Part shown: positions 55,701 to 64,000 of the stretch, piece by piece
How positions within the stretch are numbered: position 1 is the first letter of the stretch
Layout: each line of letters starts with the position of its first letter
Assembly (NCBI GenBank): GCA_036346405.1
Contig: CM070548.1
Coordinates: forward strand, 67,604,877-67,668,876
Direction: 5' to 3'
Source of the DNA: Phyllostachys edulis
Lineage: Eukaryota > Streptophyta > Magnoliopsida > Poales > Poaceae
Length of the DNA: 64,000 bases
The notes under the pieces: generated by a model
The model's database searches: none
The model's input: the letters and a program-made list of their open reading frames with translations, nothing else
Told to the model about the DNA's origin: nothing
Position numbers and translations under genes: made by a program

Positions 55701-58406
55701 CAGAGTATGAACAGGAAACATCTGTGCCTCAGTACTGGGGTTAGTGTTAAGAGACTTGGGAATCCAGTACTGAGTCACACGATGTTTAGGCAAAGCAGTA
55801 GAAGCAGCAATAAAATGGTTAGAGGGATAATCATAAGAACGCACACGAGCAACACCTAGACCTCTCCGAATCGACCTACAAAAAGGTCGGTACTCCCCCT
55901 GTCTAGATGCTATCCGTGGTCTCTCCTCATGATACCCTAAACCAAAATGCTGCCTAGAGCCACCAAAGGAGTCAAAGAAGTCATCTACAAACTTAGGCCT
56001 ATGTCTAGCAGGAAAGATAGGCTACCTAGCTCTAGAGACTACAACAGGTGAAGAAACTCCTCTAATGGACCTCAGAGCACTCATCCTCTTCTTCCTCTCA
56101 ATCTTGGCTCTACGGAAGTAGAACTCAACGATGTGGCCATCCTTCTTGCAGAAGGTGCAATGGTACTTGACCTTTTGAGGGGTCTAACCTGATGAAGTAG
56201 AAGCACCTGTCTTGCTTGAAGGGGTTTGGGCAAAACCTGCAGATCTAAAAACTACCTTAGATGGCTTAGGAGGTTCTACCTCAAACATACCACTCTCAAC
56301 AGCTCTCATAACCTTAGGTGGATGGTTCTTGGAATATACTAGGAAATTAAAATCTAGGCCACTTTTCTTCGCACTCACCTTAGATTGGTTAAGGATCATG
56401 TTGAGGTTCTTCTTCCCACTAGAAAATCTCTCAAGGGTCTTTTTGAGGTAATCATTTTCTTTGGCTAGGTCCTTACAGGTGACACACCTATTTTACTTAA
56501 TCGTCCTAGCAAGCTTTTCTTTAACAAGAGCTATCTCAACCCTTAAAGCCTCACAAGACACACAAGAAGCATTCTCAATCCTACTCACTTGCTCTTTGAA
56601 TTTGACTCTAAACGCCTCTTGTATCTCATCTAAATTTGTCCCAACTTCAGTACAAAAAGTATAAGAAGCAGAATCAACAACTTTCTTGGAAGCATTCATG
56701 GATATGGATTGTTCAATTTTAGATTTCTCCTCTAGAGTCTTGTTTAGAGCATCATTCTCAATTGTGAGTTTAAGACAGTTTTCACATGAAGCAGTCTTAG
56801 AATAAAGAATCATTTCAGACATTTCCTTCATTTTAATCTTATTATCCTCACAATGAGAGCAAGTGTGACTAGCATCAAATTTCAGCAATTCTTTTGTAGT
56901 GCTATCCAATTTTAATTCAAGCAAAGCACAATTTGAGCAAGGTGAAGGAATAGCATCTACAGCAGTCACATCCAGAGCAATAGCATCCAGACAAGTAGGA
57001 CTAGATTTGAGAGATTCTAGTTCATCCAAAGCATCTTTAAGTTGATTTGTAACAGAGGAATGAGCAGATTTCAGAATTGCTAATTCATCATGCAAGCTAG
57101 AACCAGAATCACAATCATCAGCAGGATTAATAGATTTGAGCCTAAACACTTCTAGGTTCAAGTTGTCAATCATCATATCCTGTCTCCTAATCATTTTAGC
57201 TTGCTTTTTTAGATTTCGTTCAGCCACAACCAAAGCACGTTTCATCTCATCTGGTGAGGGACATACCTCGTCGGGATTGCTAAAAAGCTCATCGTCGTTG
57301 GAGAAGTCGATGTCATGGTTGTTCTTGGCTATGAAGCACATGCCGGTGAAGTCTTGTGCCTTCTTCTTACCATGCGAATCATCATCGTTGTCCTCCGTCC
57401 CTGAGTCCACATCGCTCATATCAACACTTTCAAGAGCGGTAAGGACCCGGCTGACGAACTTGCGATAGTTGGGATTCTTGGCTTTTGCATCCCTAGCTTG
57501 AGGACGCCTCCGGGAGTCCTTCTCCTCCTTGCCCTTCAACTTGGGGCACCTGGCACGAATGTGGTTTGGCTCACCACACTCAAAGCAAGTGACAGGGCCA
57601 CCTCTCTTTCTGTTCCTCACCTTGTTGTAGACTCTCGAAAATTTTGTGGATAGGAGGGCTAAATCATCCTCAGGTAGCTTCTCTAGCTGCTCATCGCTCA
57701 AAGAGTGTAAAGCGGACAATGAAAATCCAGATGAGCCAAAATCCAAAGCATTACAAGAACTACCCTTAGATGGGTCAACTACTAAAGCCATCGACTCTGT
57801 CTTAGGGAGACGCGAGATGAAGTCAATCTCATGCGTCTTCAACCTCGAGTAGAGCTTATCCATGGTAATCTCACTCATGATAGTGTTGTCATTGATGGAA
57901 GTGATTTTCATCCCCCAGACCTTCACATCAAGAGCACCCAAGAGCTGACGTGCATTTTTAGACTCAGTAAACACAAGATCCACCACACGTAAATCATGAA
58001 GGATCTTGGAGAACCTTACCCACAGCTCATCCAAAGATTCACCAGGCCTTTGTTCGATCTTTGAGTATTCTTTCTTGAGTTGGTTCTGTCTCACTTCCTT
58101 GATCGCAGTAGAGCCCTCGTGGTAGTCACAGAGGGTCTTCCAGATCTCATGAGCAGACCTCAAATGAGCAACACGCTCAAACTCAGATCGACTAAGCCCT
58201 TGAATCAAGAAGTTTCGAGCCTTTCTGTTTACCTCCACATCTGGAGTGATCACATCATCATTGGCTGGCACAACATAAGAATTTTTGACCCTAAGCCAAA
58301 TTGTGTGCCCTTGAGCCTCGATGTAGGCATGCATGCGAGCCTTCCAGTAAGCAAAATCGACTCCATCAAACACAGGTGGTTTGGTGAAATACTTGTCAGA
58401 CGCCAT
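55700..58406 (-). pseudogene. gag: Copia gag, 637 codons open plus a broken C-terminal part
   Basis: The long open frame 58406-56493 starts MASDKYFTKPPVFDGVDFAY, the DUF4219/UBN2 type of gag start, about 57 bases after the 5' LTR. A CCHC zinc knuckle CFECGEPNHIRARC lies at about residue 273. A long coiled-coil-rich region follows. After the stop at 56493 the reading continues with a second finger-like motif in which the last Cys is Phe (CTFCKKDGHIVEFYF, near 56150). The knuckle would bind the element RNA. The main frame is the longest in the window after the zinc-finger repeat gene. Confidence 0.9.
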
Positions 58407-58444
58407 GGCTGCTCAGACTGGTTAAGATCTATGAGAAGAGCTAA

Positions 58445-58462
58445 CCAGGCTCTGATACCACT
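58445..58462 (-). other. Primer-binding site of the Sirevirus-like element
   Basis: On the minus strand AGTGGTATCAGAGCCTGG directly follows the LTR end CCTACA. TGGTATCAGAGC is the standard site complementary to initiator tRNA-Met, here two bases from the LTR. Confidence 0.9.
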
Positions 58463-60189
58463 TGTAGGACCGAAAAAGGCGACTAGAGGGGGGGGTGAAT
58501 AGACGCTTTCGCTATTTTTCACCTTGATTAGATTCAACATCTATATCACTTCATTAGCTATAGAAGCTATGAAGATCAATATACAAGTACTGCAGAGGAC
58601 TTGTGTTGAACCCAAATCAAAATTCCAAGCAAAAGACCAAAAACTAAAACCTAAACTAGAGGCGGATGACCTCGGGCAAAGTCTTGGACTAACCTCTCAG
58701 TAGGACTAACCTCAGGCAAAAGTGCGGACTAACCTCTCAGGTCAGACTAACCTCAGGCAAAGGTGCGGTCAGACCTCAGGCACGATGAACAGCACAATCA
58801 GCTCGAAAACCAAAACAAAAATTGGTCTAACTTTTGATCCGTAAGGCCAAACTTCACGAAATTTGAGACACACCTTCTCTAAGATATTAGAAACCTATTC
58901 CAATCAAAGAATGCAGAGATCCATGCAAAAACGAAAAACTTGATCCAAAACTTGCTCGTGGGAGATTGATGATCAAAATGATCCTAGATATATTCCCACA
59001 TGTCACAGCAAGGTAGATGGGGGGCAAGAAACCACTAGAAACCCATTGGATCAAAGAAACACCCAAAATCATAAAATGAGAAGGAAGAACACAAGAAGAC
59101 TCATCTTTGAATAATCATCCATAGATTGATTAGCGATTGTTCTTTGATTCTGACCACTCCCTCAAGGAGGACAAGAGCTCAATCCATGAGCACTCAAATC
59201 AATTCAACTCTCTAAAACCCTAAGCCTCTCCTTTCCTCTCTAAGCCCTAAGACAAACTAGGGTTTTGCAAATGAATTGCTTAAGGGCTGTTTGACAGCAC
59301 CCCCTCCTATTTATAGTGAGGCTTAGCTTCTAGAAGAGTTAACCCTAATGGGCTCCCGTTAAGGGCCAACACAAACGGGACACATGCACGCTTCTTAAAG
59401 CGTCGTCTTGATCTTCTCTTGACCTAAACCACTTCTCCACGCACCGTCTTGCGCCGCGGTTTGGCCCAAGGTCACAAAGGCGGTATTTGGTATAATTACT
59501 AAAATACCCCATCTTGATCTTTCTCCGAAGACCAAGTCTAATCTTGGTGAAGCACTCGCTTGCTTCGCCACGTGTAGGTTGATCAATGGCTCTCATCGTG
59601 TCGGCAAGTCTCTCCTGTCTGGCTCCCGCCAAAACCACCATGGAACTTGCACCGACCCCGCGCCGCTTGATCCAACCCGTCGCACTGAACTGCCCGTTCG
59701 GTCACCTTTGTCCATTCTGCGCCATGCTTGAGTCCATTGACCCCACCCGGCATCCTTGATCGTTCTGGACCTCAGCTCTCCAAGCTTCGTCCTGATCATC
59801 CTCGCCGTTGACCGTCGTTGACCTCCAAGCGTCCTGTACAACAATAGACAAAGAAATCGAATCCGGGAACAAGTTCTTCACAACTTGACCCACGTTAGTG
59901 AAAACATGCATCACACAACACATATGCACTAATAACCATGAATACGACCTCACCAAAAATCATCGCATACATTTGGACGATGAACAGGATTAAGCCGGTT
60001 AGACCGCAGTTCAACTGCCGGTCAGATCGCACCAGGCCGGTCTGACCGGTCATTAACCGCCGGTCTAACCGCCTCTGCCTGACAGCTCTTTTAACTTTGC
60101 ACGAAAATGCGTGAATCGACAAATCATCAAAGCCATTGCCAATTGTTTCATCATCCTAAGATCATACACATATCCCCATGATATCCCCA
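58463..60189 (-). repeat. 5' LTR of the Sirevirus-like element
   Basis: 1727 bases; it starts TGGGGATATCATGGGG on the minus strand and ends CGGTCCTACA. GGTCTGACC-type near-palindromes lie at about 59995-60065. It has small indels relative to the 3' LTR. Confidence 0.9.
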
Positions 60190-60194
60190 AATTG

Positions 60195-60600
60195 TCTGCG
60201 CATGCTAGTTTCTGATCAATTTCTGGCTTGATTTACTTGTCTGAATTGCTAATCTTATCACGGTTTCTTGTTCTTTGGTAGAATATTTGCGTTAGGGTAT
60301 CTGGGCCTGTTTGTTTCAGATCGATTACCACGAGTTGATTTATTCATCTACCTGTGAATTAGTTGTGTTAATTTCTGGTCGATTTTCGGCTTGAATTGTT
60401 TGCCTGCGCTAATCTTGCATTGATCGATCTACCTGGAGCGGGCAAAGATCCTTGTGGCAGATGGTGTAGACGGCGGTGGTCATGGCGGTGGCGGTGGTGG
60501 GCTTGAAGCAGAACGAGGTTGGGTGCGGCGAGATATGGTCTCAAAAGCGAGAGCGAAATTTGGTGCGACCAAGGGTAAAAGAGTACTTTTGCGTGCCTCA
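60195..60600 (-). pseudogene. Pack-MULE right arm with a possible second captured exon
   Basis: On the minus strand about 60548-60433 reads ISPHPTSFCFKPTTATAMTT and then AVYTICHKDLCPLQ, ending at CAG|GTAGATCG, a good splice donor. GC-rich text followed by T-rich, intron-like DNA (60430-60195) fits an exon-intron pair captured from a gene. I do not recognise the protein, and the reading could be chance. Confidence 0.4.
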
Positions 60601-60761
60601 TAACAGAAAAACGGGCTAAAATGATTAAAATAATGCAAAGAGGGCAAATAACGAAGAAACTAACTAAGCGAGGGGTAAAAAATGCATTACATCGGGAAGG
60701 GGTGTAATTTCTGAAAACCGATCTAAGCTGAGGGTAAATAATGAATTCCCCCTTGTGAAAT

Positions 60762-61592
60762 TCCCTGAAGGAACGCTACAACCAGCAGAGATCTGTCCTA
60801 CTCCTAGAAGCACAACGAGAATGGACTAACCTGCACTTTTAGGATTTTAAGACCGTGGCAGCATATAACTCTGTCATGCACAAACTTATATCCAAATTAA
60901 GGTTCTATAACTAAACAGTTACAAAAGCTAATAGGATAGAAAAGACTTTGTGCACCTTCAACCCCAATATGATGGTACTACAACAACAGTACCGCAATGC
61001 AAAGTACTCAAAGTACTCTGAGCTGATATAAACTCTGCTAGAAGCAGAGAAACATGAAGAACTTCTAATGGAAAACCATCAGATATGTCCCACTAGGACA
61101 ACGGCTGTGCCTAAAGCACACACCAATGCTCAGCGGGCTAGCAGAAGCCAGGACCATGAAAAAGGTCCAAAACAGAAGGGGGGGGGGTAAATGGAAGAAG
61201 GTCGGGATCCAGGCAGGGGTAAACCCCATGGTAGAGGATCAGGCAAAGGGAAGCCCTAGAAGCAAGAATCAGGTAGCAAGATTGTTCATCCCCCATAGAC
61301 TTTTTTCAAATGTGGTTGCACTGGCCATTGGTCACTCACTTGCCGCACTCCGCAGCATTAGGTGAATCTCTACATGCAATTCACTAGTAGAGTCAAGAAG
61401 ACTCAGGGGAACAAAGTTGAGGCTCAGTTCGCCGCTCAGCCCACTCTAATTGGACTGCCTCCTAGCCAAGACATCGAGAAGAATGATTACATAATTCTTG
61501 AAAACGTGGCTCAGGGAGAAGGCACCTCCATAGTTCACATAGATCTTTTTGGGTTGGAGCTCTTGGACCTCCAGAAGGAGAGCTAGGACCCA
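60762..61592 (+). pseudogene. gag: Copia gag, second part
   Basis: The text continues the UBN2-type gag after the Pack-MULE (SLKERYNQQRSVLLLEAQRE). It carries stops near 60840 and 60915 and several frame changes. Near 61302-61343 a zinc knuckle is visible (KCGCTGHWSLTC), but the first Cys position is Phe, so one metal ligand is lost. The last open piece is 61362-61586. Confidence 0.7.
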
Positions 61593-61813
61593 TATGGAGA
61601 CATGAAGTAGTCTCCTCCAATGTTTATTTGCAGATCAGTTTAGTTTTAGTTCTCGATGAACATTGATTTATTCATGCTCATGTGAGGATTTATCTTTCAT
61701 CATTTACTTAGGCTAAACTCTTGGCATTGTTATTTTCCATATTATTCAATTCAATCATTTTATTGGTCTATGCTTGTTCTATTTCTTTTCAAACTTTGTT
61801 TCATGTTGAATAA
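61593..61813 (+). other. AT-rich spacer inside the Copia pol region
   Basis: No coding domain is seen between the gag tail and the protease/integrase part. It may be an intron-like or decayed segment of the element. Confidence 0.4.
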
Positions 61814-63415
61814 TTGTTTGATAATAAATCATGTTTTAAATATAGAACAACTCGGTACGATCCAATGGCGGAAGAGGAAATCTGTCTTGTAAAAAGTTGC
61901 ACAACTAATTCAATTTTTAGGGAAACTAAATATTTCCAGACATTAACTAAGAAAACTAGGAATATCATGACCATTGCCGGAAGTGATGCTCTCATAGTCG
62001 GCACTGGAAGGGTCGTCGTAGTTCTCCCTATGGATATATGTATAATAGTCGAGGATGCTCTTCTGTATCCCGAATCTAAACATACCCTCCTTAGTTTTAA
62101 AGACATTCGTCTGAACGGATTTCACGTAGAAACCGATAATGAGAATGATACAAAATACCTACTCACGACTAAATCTAATGGATTCCAGAAGCAAGTGGTT
62201 GAAAAAGTACCTTCTTTCTCATCAGGATTGTACTACACATATATAACACCTAAAGTTTATGTTACGATAAAAACAATTGTTAAGCACCCAGAAAATTTTA
62301 AGATCTGGCATGATCGTTCGGGTCATCCTGGTTTGGGTATGATGTGAAAAGTTATTAATAATTATGTTGGCCATAACATAAAAACTACGGACTTTCCTAG
62401 ACCTAAAGATTTTATGTGGCCTGCTTGTGCCAAAGGAAAATTGATTACTAGATCCTCTTATCTAAAACTAAGAGATGAATCACCTAGTTTCCCGGAGAGG
62501 ATTCAAGGTGATATTTGTAGACCTATCCAACCCCTGCTGTGCCCCTTTAGATATTTTATGGTCTTGTTAGATGCCTCTACTAGATGGTCCTATGTTTGCT
62601 TGATGTTTACAAGGAACCATGCTTTTACAAAGTTAATTGCCCAAATAATCAGATTAAAAGCCAATTTTCAAGATGAACAGATTAAGTCCATTCGAATGGA
62701 CAATGTTGGCGAGTTTACCTCAAAGACATTTAATGATTATTGTATGGCTTTGGGCATTAAAGTAGAGCACTTAGTACCACATTTCCACACTCAAAATGGC
62801 CTCACAGAGTCATTAATTAAAAGAACACAACTTATTACTAGGCCACTCTTATAGAATTGTAGGCTGCCCACCAGTTGTTGGGGTCATGCAGTGCTGCACG
62901 CTGCCGCATTAATCCAACTTAGACTAACTGCATATCACCCAATTTCCCCCTTGCAATTAGTGCTTGGAAAAGAACCAAGTATTTCCCATCTGCGAAAATT
63001 TGGATGTGATGTATACGTGCCGATTTCACCACCGCAACATACAAACATGGGCCTTCACCGAAAGTTGGGAACCTATGTAGGTTTTGAATCCCCGTCAATT
63101 ATAAAATACCTAGAGCCTATGACATGGGATCTACACACAGCTCGGTACACTGATTGTTTTTTTTATGAGGACAATTTCCCAACATTAGGGGAGGAAAGTA
63201 CCACTCTAAAGAATGTCGAGAAATAGATTGAAATGTCACTGGCATTCAGTATTTAGACCCATGCACCAAAGACTCAAAATTGGAAGTTCGGAGAATAATA
63301 GATTTACAACAAATAGCTAATAATCTGCCAGATGCCTTCATTAATCTTAAGGAAGTGACAAAATTACAAATACCTATAGTAAATGCACCGGAGAGAGTGG
63401 AAGTACCCTAGAAGG
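61814..63415 (+). pseudogene. Copia pol: protease remnant and integrase
   Basis: The segment 61814-62347 holds the region after the protease active site (AEEEICLVKSCTTNSIF and LYPESKHTLLSFKDIRLNGF) and the start of the integrase zinc domain (FKIWHDRSGHPGLGMM, then a stop). 62414-62854 holds the core (FMVLLDASTRWSYVCLMFTR, then IRMDNVGEFTSKTFNDYCMA). 62891-63226 holds the C-terminal part (LRKFGCDVYVPISPPQHTNM). In the core RMDNVGEF replaces the usual DN(A/G)GEF form. At least five stops occur. RT and RNase H are absent because the CACTA element begins at 63436. Confidence 0.85.
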
Positions 63416-63435
63416 ATACTGAATCCACTCATGCC

Positions 63436-64000
63436 CACTACTACAGGAAGCCTCATCACAGACGGTTCAGAACCATCATCACAGACGGCTTCTGAACCGT
63501 CTGTATTTGTATTTCTGATGATATGAGTGTTATCCTGAGCGGTTCAAAACCGTTTGTGATCTGAATAACATGAACAATTTTTTTGTTAAAACCGTCTGTG
63601 AAGGTATATATCACAGACATTTTCTATTAAAAACCGTCTGTGATACGTGGAATATCACAGACGGTTCTATTTACAAAAAACCGTCTGTGATAGTTCATTA
63701 CCCTAACCACCTTTTTTTTTATATATTTTTGGCTAGCCTCAGGAATTGCTAGCCATGCCCTCTGAAAACAAGCATGCAGAAAATAGATACATCACAGATA
63801 ATCAATTATTGACAACTCAAAGTGATTATTACTCAAAATAAATTACAAAAGAATTTGTTCAAGTATTCTCGCTATAGTTACAGTTGGATTACAATTGAAT
63901 CATTTGTTTGCACATGGTTGAGAGGTGCCGACGGGGTGAAACTCTGTGTCGGTGATGGAGTGAAAGTCTTCGTTGGGGTTAATGATATATGTCTTGATGA
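63436..64000. mobile_element. Left end of a CACTA transposon
   Basis: The element begins CACTACTACAGGAAGCC, the hallmark end of the CACTA (En/Spm) superfamily. Subterminal repeats follow at once: CACAGACGGTT and its inverse AACCGTCTGTG occur about ten times in direct and inverted orientation between 63457 and 63690. The other end is outside the window. No transposase is visible in the part seen. Confidence 0.9.

Larger units (their letters stand above)
49385..60189 (-). mobile_element. Sirevirus-like Copia retrotransposon (10.8 kb)
   Basis: The element has LTRs at 49385-51159 and 58463-60189 with TG...CA ends and the target duplication AATTG at 49380-49384 and 60190-60194. On the minus strand: 5' LTR, tRNA-Met primer-binding site, gag, protease, integrase, RT, RNase H, then a 1.3-kb stretch with several purine tracts, and the 3' LTR. 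That domain order is Copia. The long gag, the array of purine tracts before the 3' LTR and the palindromic GGTCTGACC motifs in the LTRs fit the Sirevirus lineage. Stops and frameshifts occur in pol. Confidence 0.9.
48223..60752. mobile_element. Pack-MULE carrying a captured gene fragment, split by a Sirevirus-like element
   Basis: Both ends start GGGGGAATTCATTATTTACC (right end inverted), and the inverted repeat extends for about 150 bases with few mismatches. The 9-bp duplication TTGTGAAAT lies at 48214-48222 and 60753-60761, the length typical of Mutator-like elements. Without the nested retroelement and its extra AATTG, the MULE is about 1.72 kb. It encodes no transposase but contains a PADRE/DUF4228 fragment, which fits the Pack-MULE definition. 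Confidence 0.9.
42963..63435 (+). mobile_element. Copia element interrupted by nested insertions
   Basis: The parts on the + strand are a 5' LTR (about 42963-42989 plus 46596-46770), a conserved post-LTR motif, a long leader, gag (47971-48222 and 60762 onwards) and pol through integrase (61814 to about 63415). It lost everything after the integrase/RT boundary where a CACTA element begins. A composite retroelement sits in its LTR and a Pack-MULE, itself carrying a Sirevirus-like element, sits in its gag. Confidence 0.75.

Noticed and set aside
61593..61813. Intron inside the Copia polyprotein
   Set aside because: The stretch is AT-rich, but the adjacent coding parts are too decayed to decide between an intron and mutated coding sequence.

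Overview
The window reads as nuclear DNA of a grass, most like rice (Oryza) or a close relative. This rests on the mix of LTR retrotransposons, Mutator-like and CACTA elements and Tourist-type MITEs, on a very GC-rich intron-free coding exon, and on a long intron in the 5' leader of the one intact gene. The species call is inference. I found no tRNA, rRNA or CRISPR locus.

Only one gene looks intact: a 652-codon protein at 40007-41965 (+) with eleven tandem C-x4-C-x10-C-x2-H units, of the plant family often annotated 'WRKY19-like'. It has no WRKY domain. Its leader appears to be split by a 2.4-kb intron and carries three short upstream ORFs. It sits in a mostly low-repeat island (about 26.4-42.9 kb) that also holds a decayed autonomous MULE and several MITE-like inverted repeats.

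Left block (3.5-26.4 kb). A decayed Tat-lineage Ty3/Gypsy element (gag, protease, RT, RNase H, extra RNase H, integrase, and a spliced antisense ORF) was hit twice. A 4.85-kb non-coding LTR-type insertion lies in gag (4540-9390, target duplication AAGGG). A 2.9-kb non-autonomous LTR element lies in the antisense ORF (16711-19608, target duplication CCTAC). Both insertions leave the host reading phase unchanged. A pol-deleted second Gypsy element and fragments of other LTRs follow.

Right block (42.9-64.0 kb). A Copia element in + orientation is the base layer (about 42963-63435). Its 5' LTR contains a composite retroelement (42990-46595, duplication GTTGA) whose outer LTRs are inverted and which carries fused fragments of two host genes, RAD23 and the plastid chaperonin CPN60-beta. 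Its gag contains a Pack-MULE (48223-60752, 9-bp duplication TTGTGAAAT) with a captured PADRE/DUF4228 fragment. That Pack-MULE was in turn split by a 10.8-kb Sirevirus-like Copia element on the - strand (49385-60189, duplication AATTG). The Copia pol ends where a CACTA element starts at 63436 and runs off the window.

No operon-like cooperation between genes exists here. The history is nested insertion, and the most unusual object is the inverted-LTR composite that carries host gene fragments.
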